Positions 22,690-34,600 of a stretch of DNA of 64,000 nucleotides are shown piece after piece. This DNA comes from Synaphobranchus kaupii (lineage: Eukaryota > Chordata > Actinopteri > Anguilliformes > Synaphobranchidae): NCBI GenBank assembly GCA_029718625.1, contig CM056395.1, forward strand, positions 22,724,480 through 22,788,479, in the 5' to 3' direction. Within the stretch, counting starts at the first letter, position 1. The number at the start of each line of letters is the position of its first letter. The position numbers and the translations under genes were made by a program. The notes beneath the pieces are model-generated. The model ran no database searches, was not told the DNA's origin, and was given only the letters and a program-made list of their open reading frames with translations.

Positions 22690-23060
22690 ATTATCATCAT
22701 TACTGACACCATCATCACCAACACGGTCATCTTTGCCACTATCATCCTCATCACCATCATCATCACCAACACGGTCATCTTTGCCACTATCATCCTCATC
22801 ACCATCATCATCACCAACACGGTCATCTTTGCCACTATCATCCTCATCCTCATCACCAACACGGTCATCTTTGCCACTATCATCCTCATCCTCATCACCA
22901 ACACGGTCATCTTTGCCACTATCATTCTCATCACCATCATCATCACCAACACGGTCATCTTTGCTACTATCATCCTCATCCTCATCACCAACACGGTCAT
23001 CTTTGCCACTATCATCCTCATCCTCATCACCATCATCATCTGCTTCTGTAATGCAACCAT
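22690..23060. repeat. Compound minisatellite of (ATC)n plus an 'ACACGGTCATCTTTGCCAC' core
   Basis: Seven copies of a core ACACGGTCATCTTTGCCAC alternate with variable CATCATCCTCATC spacers, giving units of about 42-51 bp. One copy carries GCTAC for GCCAC. The array gives open frames on both strands (a Ser/Pro-rich one on plus, a Met/Val-rich one on minus) only because the unit lacks stops. It continues into plain (ATC)n up to about 23230. Confidence 0.95.
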
Positions 23061-24506
23061 AATCATCATCGTCCTCATCATCATCATCACCATCATCCTC
23101 ATCCTCCTCATCAGCAGCAGCTTCTTTAATGCAACATGCATCGTCATAATTATCATAATCATCATCATCAGTTTATTTAATGCAACCACCATCATCAATA
23201 TCAATCATCATCATCATCATCATCATCATCACAATAATATTAGCAAACTTACACAAAAATAGCAATCAGGGCACAATAAAGAGTGTTACATTGTGGCACT
23301 AAACCAAAATCAGAAAAATAGGCAGGTCAACACCAAGATATGTGTCTGGTGTGGGAAAAAAGGCATGAAACACCAACCATGAGGCTTCATGTGTCGGTGA
23401 GAAATATATATATTTTTTTCTTCAGCATTACTGTTGTAAGTGGCTTAGATCGTTATCATTAGTAATTTGGCGTTGTACTACTTTTGGAAGGATTCATTAA
23501 ACATTCTTCTTAATTACAGCAACAAGAGTGACACGGAACATAACCCTTAGACAGTTACTTGATACTGCTGGGGTAAAAAAATATGTTTTAAAAAATAAAA
23601 TCTGTCAGCACACGTACCCCTGGAGCAGGAACTGTGCTGAAGCCTCGAAAGATAGCAATCGTTGACACCAGAAGCAGATACCTGCTCTGGATCCAATAAG
23701 CAGGGCTCAATAGGCCAAACACGTGCGGATGTGTCAGCACAACTGTTATCAACTTTGTGGGGCGGTTATCCCACCAGCACCACGTCTTATTCTGGACCAC
23801 TCAATTATATCATCCTAATGCAATCGGCCACATGGAACACAAACCCTGTATAGCCAATAGCACTGCATTTCACGTTCAACTAATCATATTGTGCTATAGT
23901 GCATCGCCAAAACAAAAATCATCAACCACCAATGTAAATCCCTTGTCCAATCCCTAGCCTGGCAGGTACTTGCCACTAATAACAAGTGCAATCAAAGCTC
24001 ATCGATACGTGTTTAGAGACAACCACCACCACACCCCAATAGCTATGCCCATATACAGTACATGTGTAGTGAAATGACAATGCCTCACCTCATCAAATAA
24101 ACACCTGCTGACTGAATGTTCAAACGGGTCCGCATCTTAAGCGGCTTCACCCCTCCTTTTCAGTCACACCCACAACCATGCCACAATTCTACACCGAGTG
24201 TTTTTTTGTTATTTTTGTTTTTTTTCTTTTGGTTTATAGTTGGATCTCCGAGTTCGCTGTGTAGGACTAATGCAAATGCGCCAGCAGAATCTCAAGGCTT
24301 GGCTGATCTGGTTTGAATATGCGCTCTCATCCGCCAAGAGAAGCACGGTGGCCATCCATCAACACGGGATGAATAAGCATTAGTCAGCAGAGCCACTGCC
24401 ATTGGTTTTATCCCACGTGGACCGAAGCGGATTGAAAGCCGCTCATGGGGCCAATTCTCTGCCATCTAGTGTGTTAATTAATTTTTTTTAAACTCTTCCA
24501 GGAGTG

Positions 24507-24569
<63 letters not shown>

Positions 24570-24590
24570 TGAGAGAGTGAGAGAGAGAGG
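24507..24590. repeat. (GA)n microsatellite
   Basis: About 80 bp of GA repeats with occasional AA and GT interruptions. Confidence 0.97.
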
Positions 24591-25039
24591 GGGCAGGCAA
24601 ATGGCTTTATGCATTTGTTCATTTATTATCCACTGACTTAGAACCACATTTTCCATACAGGGGTCAAAGGGTCCATTTAAAAAAATGTGTTGTATATACG
24701 GCATCTCCACAGTTCTGCATCTGGTAATACTTATAGATAATAAACCTTGATTGATTGACATAGCTGTGGTAACAGTCATTGCCATTTTATTTATTTATGT
24801 TCATTTTGTGGCATTATTATATAAAAAAACATGATTTTAGTCATGCTTCCATGCACTAATGTACGAGTGCCGGATAAAGGCGGTAAAAGGGTCCTCAACT
24901 GGAGGAGAGCATTTTTAATGAGTCCTTCAAAGTTTTTGGAAGCTTTAGTTTAGAAAAATGCTTTCCCCTCAATAGCATAAATTGTACAATTAAATTTGTA
25001 CAGGCTGGTATTAAGAGCATATATCAGAATGGTGCAGTG

Positions 25040-25225
25040 AGTAGCGAGGGCCTTTTGCGTGTGGAGTTTACATGCTCTTCCCGTGTCCACGTGGGTTTCC
25101 TCTCACAGTCCAAAGACATGCAGGTTCGGTTAACTGGAGAGTCTAACTTGTCCTTACGTACAAATCTGTGAGTGAATGTGACGGTGTGTGGGCCCTGTTA
25201 TGGATCGATTCAAAATTGTGCCGTG
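25040..25225 (+). repeat. Degenerate interspersed repeat ('GTGTGGAGTTTACATG' type)
   Basis: The stretch GTGTGGAGTTTACATGCTCT, then CCCGTGTCCACGTGGGTTTC, CACAGTCCAAAGACATGCAG, GGTTAACTGGAGAGTCTAA and GTGAGTGAATGTGACGGTGT follows a repeat found throughout fish genomes (roughly 'gtgtggagtttgcatgttctccccgtgtc...cacagtccaaagacatgcagg'). The recall is from memory and I do not assign the class. Ends are not defined. Confidence 0.6.
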
Positions 25226-25937
25226 TAGGCTACCATCAAGAGGTGGTACACGGTACAATTCAAAGCCGCAGACCTGGTGTGGTAACATGTCCAGCTAGTG
25301 AGCCACGGGAGCGGGGTCTGTAAAGAGCACACAATGACCTGCGGGAGGTCCATGTCAATGGATATTACAGATTCCATTTTAATTCTGTAACCGAATTTTG
25401 CCGGTGCAGTGCGCTCTCATTGGTGAACGGGATACCACGGAGGCACTCTCATGGAGTACCACTTGAACACGCATCTGCAAAAACCCATTTCCTGAGGTTT
25501 TCATCTCGGAAACAGGCACTGGGGTTGATGAGTGGGAAAAAAACACATTTCTGCTGCTAGAGGACCTTGTCGGTGGAGGACCTAGTAGGCTACGATTAAT
25601 GAATTACATCATAACAAAATTTTACATTGTCTGTTTTTTGCTGGACACTGCATCTCAAAATGCTGCCCATACACCCAAATCTGTTTAGTTGTATTAGGGA
25701 ACAATATAGGTTTAGGTTTGTTGGCGCTTATAGGAACAGTTGGGGATGAGCGCTATATGATCTCACATTTAAACTGCTCATTAAGCCACTAAATAGAGAT
25801 GTACACTTTCTTTTTTCCCAAATAAAAAAAAAAAGTGGATTTAATGTGTATGAAATGTGACACATAGCAAGTTCTGTCTGGAAACTCTTGCTGCAGCCAA
25901 CCATCAGTCGTCTAGCAACCACGCGTCTCATGCTCAA

Positions 25938-26109
25938 CCAATCACAAGCACACACCTCTAATGGAGTGGCCATTTTAAAACCAATCACAGGCACACACCT
26001 CTAATGGAGCGGCCATTTTAAAACCAATCACAGGCACACACCTCTAATGGAGCGGCCATTTTAAAACCAATCACAGGCACACACCTCTAATGGAGCGGCC
26101 ATTTTAAAA
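25938..26109 (+). repeat. Four tandem 43-bp units with CCAAT box and YY1-like site
   Basis: Units begin at 25938, 25981, 26024 and 26067, each starting CCAATCACAGGCACACACC and ending GGAGCGGCCATTTTAAAA. Copies 2-4 are identical, and copy 1 differs at two positions (CACAAG, GAGTGG). Each unit has an NF-Y-type CCAATCA and a GCCATTTT core like the YY1 site. Homotypic arrays of this sort occur in promoters and in LTR enhancers, but no LTR could be delimited here. Confidence 0.9.
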
Positions 26110-29100
26110 CCAAGAATCGGACCTCCCTGTGCTGCTCACTGCTGTGCTACCCTTTGTTTGCTTTGCTGCTCTGTGTTAAAACATTTGCGGTCACCCTCCA
26201 CCACCCCAGCTTCCATCTGCTGCTTTGAATCTGCTTTTGCTACAGGGGGGTTTCTGGTCATCTCCTGTTTAGCGGGGAGACGCCCGTGCTCCAGAGTAGT
26301 ACCTAAAGCAGACCCATTCAGCGCCAACCCAAAACTTACTTTATTTACTTTTCTTGCTTATATTTACACACACTTAGTAAATTTGAACCAGCATTCTAAC
26401 TGGAACCAAACTTATTTTCAATTAATAAAATATTCTGTGCAGCCCTTCAGGACTAATTTCTTAAAGCAAGACATTAATTGCATTTAATTTTCATTTGTGT
26501 TTAATCTACAAAACAAGGGATGTCTTCACACTTGAGTACAACTGCACACAATAAACAGAAGATATTTTTACAACAAACTTCCAACTTTTGGCTGAGGGTA
26601 TTCAGCACACCCAAAGACCGTGGACCACAAATATTATCATCAGACTGCTACCTTGAAAGGGAACATATAAGGAGTTAAATTTGTACCCTAGGTACAAACA
26701 GGAAAGATACTTATTGATTAATGCCTTCACATGTATTACTCATGTGATCCTGTTGTTCAATCAAACACATTCAGTGTTATAACTAATGCTAGAATGTCAC
26801 ACATCCTTTTGGGTAGCAGTAGTTCATCGATATGGATAAAAATCTGTCACACATATATGAAGCCTATGGAAAAGCAAGGTCATACTTTTCTACGGTGGTA
26901 AACTTCCTTGGCAGCTTTCCCTTTTTTAATGATTTAACTTCATAAATCATAGGCGATATACACAGGGAGGAATATTAACTTTCAAGTTTACATTCGTCAT
27001 CAATAACTTGCCTCAAGACTAGAAACAACAAATTATGTTTAAAAAAAATACACCTTGTCGCTTATAAGGGCTTAAAATATGTCATTGTCCCTGTGACTAC
27101 TGTGCATTTACTGAATGGTGCAAATTAGCTTTGCTGGCTCAGGTCTCCGGGGCCAGAACTGTTCCTTGTCTTGTCTTGTCTTAGCTACTAGTTTAACAGA
27201 TTCCAGATCCTGGTGGAACTCAGTGGTCAGATATATAAATAAGCCTCTATTAACATTTGTAGACTGAATAGATTAACAAAACGCTACATAATCTATACAT
27301 TCAGTCACTGTTCGTCATTGTTATAGGTTGACAAGATAACTTCCTTGCCGAAATGGTGGTCTACTACGCTAATAGGCTATGATGAGAGGTAACCAAATGA
27401 TATTTATTTTAGATATGGAAATAATACACAAGCATTGACGTTATATTACCTTTGTCATATGATTTCCCTTGAGCTTTAACAGTGGCGCTAACACAAAGTT
27501 AAAAGACACTCCTTATAAATATAAAAGTTGCAAACGGTACAGGGAAATGTGGAATCTCTCATGTAATGGAATGGTTAGTGATTGAGTGAAAGTGACTGAT
27601 AAGACATTTAAAACGCCGTTGCTGTTGTCACTGTAGTTGCTAAATTCATACAGCACGAATAGAAGCTGTCTTGTCAAAGAAACCGTTTTGCATAATCTTC
27701 CCCACAAGTAATATACACATTTCCACTGTCAGTGAAGTCATTGTAAGAAACATGTCACTAGAGCGCGCTTGCATGCTTTTCTCAGCTTCCTCCAGTTGTA
27801 TTTTATGGTAAGACCTAATATCTTAGGCTGCTTTTCCTCCATCTTCTAGATTTTATTTTATTTCTTTCTCAAAAGGTTGAGCAAATGGTAACAGAAGTTG
27901 AGTGTTGTTTCACTGCGGTCTCCAGAGTGCTCTGCACATTCTTCTTAGCCTTTAGATAGGCCATTTCTTCAGCACAAGAGCAAATACTTAAAAGTGTTCT
28001 TAAAACAAGAAGCAAGGCTGAACCAGAGGCGAAAAAGCATGCCATGAAAAGGCTGGGGAGGGATATATCATACTGTGGAAAATACAAACTTTGAATTTTG
28101 CAGTTGCGTGACATTTCTATTTTTTGTGTTGTAAGTGCACGTTATTTCCCTGAATCGTTATTTGAATTTATGGCTTAAGTAATTTCGGGTTGGTTTGGAG
28201 AAAAACAATTTGCATAATGGACAGTTTCCCCATAGGAGCATACCATAGCAACAAAGCTTACCAAAACTCTTATGTCATTTTGTTATGCAAATTCCAAAGT
28301 ACATATTTATCTATTTGACATGAATCTAGGCTCAAACACTTTGTCAGATATTCATAAATATGTTCTACAGATGTTGAGAGATTACCTCACCTTCCCTGTA
28401 AAAAGAGGTGGCATGAATGGGTATATAATAAACGATTTATGACTGATTTGATTACTTTTTTTGCCCCCAGAACACATGTACAATACAGTATCACTGTCTC
28501 TTTCATGGGAACACAATCCACTGTGCTAACCAAAGGTTTTTTTTTCTTCTTTTTTTTTAATTGTTAAGTGAATGAATGATTGATTAATCAAATCACACTT
28601 GTTCCACAGAGGCCACTTTGCCCTCGTCTTCCTGTGGTTCAAGAGTTACTAGATGATGATTTTTGTTCTTTGAATTATTATTATTCATTAATTCGGTCGT
28701 GTAACAATGCTCACTGAAACCGGAATAGAACCGCCAGGGCACATCTGATGGCACATTGTGCTCCCCAAAACAGGTGCCCTAGGAAAGGCAGTGTTAGTTC
28801 GCACAAAGCTGCTATCCTACAACGCGTCCGCACCGGCTGTAATCCCACAACGCGTCCGCACCGGCTGCAATCCCACGCGCCTGAGTCACTTTCTCCCCAT
28901 GCATCCATCATCTCGTTTTAATAGTCTCTGTTCACAGTGGTGTCGCGTGTGGGAGCACTACGTCGAGGACCAACAAGGACAGACAGTGGATGTCTGACGC
29001 CATGTATTAAATTATTTAAAAATGCGTATGCATCCTAATCGATCCAAAGACACCCCCCAAATACTTCGCATGGCTCTATTATTCCTCCCATTTTACAACC

Positions 29101-29958
29101 AGAATCACAAGCAACCACGGAGAATTGCAAACACTCATTTGTGGCAGACATGTTGAGCAGCCTAATTAAACACATGCAACATTGAATACCTCAAACCTCT
29201 ACCAATAACATGTTCAGTGTTAACTAAACCCTGACACAAGTCCTTTTTGGACTCGTATAAACAAAGTTAGAACGGGATTGACGGTGAACATATTACTGTG
29301 TAATGCATTCGCAACAAAACTAGGGAAATGCGTCCAAATGCGTTTCCAAATCATTTAGGTTTCAAGTCATTTTCCCGAACTCACGGTAATCTTAAAAGCA
29401 TAGTTTCACGTTTGTACTCAATGACACAATAATTAAGAATCGTGTTGAGTATTTTGCCGAACATACCTCAACAGCACATTTGAGTTTCCTCCCTGTTCCC
29501 TCGAATTTCTTTGCGGTTAGTTGTGCAATTCACAGCAGTGATCCCTAGAGGTCTCTGTATCACGGTACTAAATACCTACTTGCAAAACTTGTACATTTAT
29601 AATAAATCGTACTAGTTTAACTATTCTAGTCATTCTACTGGGAAAAAATGAAGTTCTGAGCTTCCCTAATTACATGGCCGTGCTGTAAACGACATAAACC
29701 ATTACCAAGAATATCAAGTGTTCGGTATCTATGTTCGGGTCAATGTTGCCCTTGTTTTTATAATAATTTGGTAATCTGATATTGCATGCTTCTTGTCTAT
29801 ATTTATGCATTATTAACAATAGTTATATTTACTAATATGTTTTGATCTATGGGCTACATAAATAAAATGTTAAACAGTTTACTTAAATATGAATATCAAT
29901 AGATATGTTTGCTTCTTGTCATGCCACTTTGTGTATTACTTTTAAATATGAATCTTAA
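26110..29958. other. Intergenic, nothing recognised apart from a small CpG repeat
   Basis: Unique AT-rich sequence downstream of pcdh18. The 28-bp CpG-rich duplication at 28.8 kb is the only notable feature. Frames are short and without domains. Confidence 0.5.
28819..28874. repeat. 28-bp tandem repeat, two copies
   Basis: ACAACGCGTCCGCACCGGCT followed by GYAATCCC is repeated at 28819 and 28847. The unit is CpG-rich in an AT-rich neighbourhood. Confidence 0.85.
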
Positions 29959-29970
29959 GTAGTAGTAGTG

Positions 29971-30017
<47 letters not shown>

Positions 30018-30043
30018 CGTCGTCGTCGTAGTAATAGTAGTCG
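29959..30043. repeat. (AGT)n / (CGT)n trinucleotide microsatellite
   Basis: About 26 AGT-type triplets with a short internal block of CGT units near 30016-30028. The poly-Tyr frame on the minus strand is an artefact of it. Confidence 0.97.
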
Positions 30044-30488
30044 AGTGCTAACCAAAAACAAAAGAGACAAAAGTTCACATGATGTACTACAAAATGTTCA
30101 CTAGTCTTCCCATGTAGCCTATCATAGATTGGTCTTTTTTTAACCGATTGGAACGGTAGTTTCCTACTCTGAACAGCGGGGGGCGCTCTAAGAGAATTGA
30201 CAGCTTGTTCTTAATCAGTTGGCAGAAAATTTCAAGCGAAGCTTAATCTATTATGGAACACAATCTGCATCGTTAAAAAGAACATAACTACACACACTGC
30301 TCTCACAAAAAAGTTCTAATGGGAAATTTAGAAGAGAGCAAAGATACATCACCTTGCACAGTTTAACACAGTGGTAAATTGGACTTAGCAAAATATTAAA
30401 TCAGTTACCAATGGACAACAAAAAATACTGGAAAAAAGAACCTCATATGTCATTGAGAATGGAATATTAGCATTCAGCTGGTCCCTTC

Positions 30489-30732
30489 TTTATTTTCTGT
30501 TACTCAGAAAACATTCCAGAACATGGTTACAGATGTAATACGATCAGGTGATGTCCAAATACTTCTGCACACTTCAACTGTGCCCACCTACATCCAAAAC
30601 CAAAGAACCGTGCCCATTACATACTTTTTATTTACAGTAACATATTCTTTTAAGACAGAATCTTGTTTCATTTTTACAACATGCACTTTGAGTATAAAAA
30701 TAGATTTTTCTTTGATTCATTTTTCTCACACG

Positions 30733-30799
<67 letters not shown>

Positions 30800-31029
30800 A
30801 CGCATACACACATTTATATATAAATATAAAGAGTACAAATGTATTTTTAAAATACAAAGATCATTACACTCACTTTGTGTACACTGTACCGAACAATAAA
30901 ATACAACATATTTGAATTGTTAGCATTCACAGACACATTCACATTATAAATGCAATGGAATGGTGAGCGCAGTTCTTTTGTTTCCTCGACTTCCATACAT
31001 ATGGAGAAGAAATGGGTGCATCTGCTTGT
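30489..31029 (-). other. pcdh18: Probable pcdh18 3' UTR with candidate poly(A) signals
   Basis: The stretch just downstream of the pcdh18 stop contains minus-strand AATAAA hexamers at 30632-30627 and 30494-30489. The true cleavage site cannot be fixed from sequence alone, and further distal signals are possible. The stretch also includes a long (CA)n run, which would be transcribed as (GU)n in the mRNA. The extent is an inference, since only transcript data would define it. Confidence 0.4.
30731..30800. repeat. (CA)n microsatellite downstream of pcdh18
   Basis: A nearly uninterrupted CA tract of about 65 bp. On the pcdh18 transcript strand it reads (GU)n, inside the probable 3' UTR. Confidence 0.97.
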
Positions 31030-31688
31030 CTAACTCTGCCGGACGTCTTGCAAGAGTTTGTTGATCTCCGCGACCAGCTCGCTGGCGTCCATGATTTCGT
31101 GCCTGCTGTCGCTGCGTCCGGCCTGCAGGTGGCCGAGGACGTCGAACTCGTCCTCCTCGTAGTTCTCGGGGATCTCCTCCATAGCCGGGAGCCACTTGAG
31201 CGGGGCCTGCGTCCCCGCGTGGCTGGCCTGGATCGGCCCCACGCTGCTCCCCGGGTTTTGGAAGTGGGTGTTGGCCGCCCAGGCCGCCACCCCTTGCGGG
31301 TACGCGCTGGTCTTCCCGGGCAGGTGCCCCTTCCGGCGCTCCAGGGAGTTGTTCCGCTCCGGCTCCTTGCACTCGGCGTACCGGCTGGGCGAGGGCGGCA
31401 GGAGGCGCTGGAAGACGCTGTTCATTTCGGAGAGGAGGGAGGCGTCTCCGCAGGGGTCTCCGGCCCCCTCCTCGCCTCCGGCCTCTTTCCCGAACGTGGA
31501 GAAGCTCTTCTTCCGGTCGCCGGATTCCACGGACTGCTGGTCCTCCTCCAGCGACGGCTGCTGGCTGTCGTCCCCAGGGATGAACATGTTGTTCCTGTAG
31601 TCTGAGGAGGCGGGAGAGGGCAGCGGGGGCATCCAGCACTGGTCCGAGTGCCCCAGGACCCGGCATTCGTCCGTGCACAGCTTCATAG
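31030..31688 (-). CDS. pcdh18: pcdh18 terminal coding exon 4
   Basis: The acceptor is TTTTCCAG|CTATG at 31689/31688, behind a pyrimidine-rich tract. The first two bases complete a Thr codon (residue 916), followed by [20 protein letters not shown]. The exon encodes the distal tail, including [24 protein letters not shown] (about 975-984), [56 protein letters not shown], and the C-terminus [20 protein letters not shown]. These blocks match human PCDH18 closely. The third positions are markedly GC-rich, and this gives long open frames on the opposite strand that are only shadows. Confidence 0.95.
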
Positions 31689-34600
31689 CTGGAAAAGGGA
31701 CGGGAAAAGGCACACAAGCACGTTACGGCTTTTGTTATCCATCCCACAATGAGATGAACAGAAACAGCCAACTTTAAAAATGAAGGCCTCTGGAGGAATC
31801 ACTGAGTAACGCTGAGAGCAATTACTGTGAATTTCTCCTCAGTTCAGACTTAAAAGTCTCGAGCTGTCACTCACCCTAACTGGGAATGCATATAGATGAC
31901 TGACAGGCACAAATACTGTTTTTAAGAGTGCGGGCAAAGATGGCATGAGGGACGTGCTCAACATTTTAATGAAAATGCGATCAATCAAAAAAAAAGGGCC
32001 AATGTTTCCTATTCCGGTGCATTCTAGAGATGTCCGTTCCTTTCGATGCTATTTTCAGCTGGAGCTCATTTAGCTGGAAGAATTTATGCATTTTAAAGAA
32101 TAAGAACATAGATATAAGCCCTTCCCTCTCCTTTCAACTTTGTATATTCTGTATTCAATATTAAAAGACATCCCTGGAGAATAAAATTCACAAATCAAAT
32201 GTGGCACCTTGTATGATATTCACTTTAATATTCATACTAACTTCTACATTAAACAGTCACATTTTGGGACATTTTAAAGAATGTATCAACTTGCAGTGGT
32301 CTTGATGATTATTCCACTCCTCAGAAATGAAGACAAATCTGAACATTTAAAGACTGAAATTAAACTTTGGCTAATTTCACCCCAGTTGCCAGAAGTCCTT
32401 TACAAATAAGATTAAAGAAGTTAATTTACAAATTGTATTTCGGATGGTAAATGCTAATTCAAAACTGCATCTGTATCAGGTCTAAAAACTGTTTAAGATG
32501 AAGGCTCAAGATCATCTCAAAGAGAGAAACAGGCTTTTTTCCATAATCATACTAATTTACTGATAAGCACTCGCAGACCGGCTCTGGGTTTATCTCTCTT
32601 TGAAGGAGGAAAAAAAAAAAACATCAATATTCTGAGACGGAGGCAGATTTCGAATGCATATTTTTACACTTTGAATTTGTAATGCTGAAATTGAGGCTTC
32701 TGAGTGCATATTGGGTTGAGACCATAGATATAGAACCATATAGATGTGACATATGTCATAGTTAGTGGCACAATTTTTGAGACCATACCCAGGTAAGATG
32801 GTGGCCAGTAACCATGGTTTTATATCTATGAGCCAATCATCAGCTATCTGGCTTCTGAGAACCGATTATAACATCACAGTGGATTAGAAAGTACATGACA
32901 CTTTGCCATAGGTTCCTATTATAGCGGTACCCAGGTTAGATGGCTGCCAAATTGTTCCATTTCAGAATTCCAAATTACTATTACATTACGCGATATGTCA
33001 TATCTATGGTGCTATATCTATGGTTGAGACGAAGTCGGGAAGGAAAGGAAGCGGTCACAGCTGTGATGCGGGTATCTGTGAGTGAGTGTACTTACTTGGG
33101 TGAAGCCTATGATGATGCCCATCCGTGAGGTAAAGCTCACTAAAGCCTTCACCCAATAGTCTGTCAATGGGAGACTCCCGCCCTAAATCGTAGTCACTGT
33201 CCCCAGCCTCACTGTCTCCTCTGCCACTGTCCTTCAGGCTGAATTTGTCCATGTCTTGCAGGGCGTATCTGAGGGGGAGGGGAGAATACACAGCACATCT
33301 TTACATCTTTACTGCACATCCAGCCATTATCAAAGGTGATACTTTTTTTTTTTTTTTAAATGGGTTAAGATTCAGGTCTGGGTTCAATCAACTTTGGCCT
33401 TCAGTCTAACAGTTTTGCGAGTTCAGTGATCAAAAAAATTGCCTTGTCATACTTTTCTTTCTTTTTTTTTTTTTGAAAGTCAATTCAAGGACAAATGGTG
33501 ATTCAGTCCAGCCCTTAGGCTAACAGGTCGGTTATGGTTGTTGTCCGTTTCTTTGCTCAATGGAAAAGCACAACAGAAAGGGTTTGGAAAATATTTAAAA
33601 GACAAGCAAGTTCCATCGTGGATGGTTGTCATTTCTTAACCACATGATGACAATTTGTCCCCATGTATTCTATCAATTACACATTGGGTTGAAAAATGCA
33701 TACAGACAAACAACATCCCTTAAATGAGGGTGAAAAGACTATGTATCGAATAGCATTAGCATTCTGATACAATTCACCCTGTTCTGTTTTTTTTAAATGA
33801 TCTAATGGTAGCCCTTTTGTCAAGCTTGTGACTTTGTGAAATGCAGTATACTCATGGAGTTCACAGCCTCTGGTACCTTCCCCTAATGACGTGTCTTAGA
33901 AAAAAAAATACATTTTATGTTTAACAACACACACTGAGATGGCAGGGCACGCTCCCTAAAGCGGGAATCCTATAAAGCAATTCCCAACTCCTGCCCTTAA
34001 GGACCACAATCCAGCAGGCTGCCCGGCTCCCCCAGAAAACCAATAACACACACACAAGGCTGAAAAAGAAGAGTAAACCGGTTTGGTCAAGGCAATCAAC
34101 TCTAGAGTCAGGTGGTCAACCGTCCACCTGGACTGAGAGCCCGTAGGTACCATGGCCGGGGCTGAGCAGTTGTGCTCCGACACGCAATGAATTACCTGTA
34201 GCTCCTTGAGTATTTATTCCCACGGAAACTTGGCCTTGGCTGGTACTGGCCCTGATGGAGCATGGACAGAAGCTGTGAGACTTGCTATAATCGAAAAAAT
34301 AAAAATAAATAAAAAATAAAAATGAATACTAATGGAGGGGACCATGGAGACAGATGAATGAACATGACGAGATGGACGAATGAACATTAGTTATGCACAA
34401 AGACAGTGAGAAAATGAATGCCATGAAGCCTTACAATGACCCAACGTGATGCTGAAATGAAGTAGGCTTAAGCTTACATTGCATATGGAAACATAAATCA
34501 TATCAACACAAAAAAAAGACTACATGATCAGATATACAAAGCTACTACACAATAAAATAAAATAATGGAAGGCAGTCTTTTTTCTTTTTTTGAGCATGTT

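Noticed and set aside
22690..23060. Regularly spaced repeats reminiscent of a CRISPR array
   Set aside because: The spacers are themselves (ATC)-type repeats, lengths vary, and the genome is vertebrate.
22623..23204. 193-codon Met/Val-rich frame and an opposite Ser/Pro-rich frame
   Set aside because: Pure translation of a minisatellite without stops.
30944..31771. 275-codon minus-strand frame and 197-codon plus-strand frame over pcdh18 exon 4
   Set aside because: Both are out-of-frame readings of the GC-rich terminal exon. Only the frame ending LLQDVRQS matches PCDH18.
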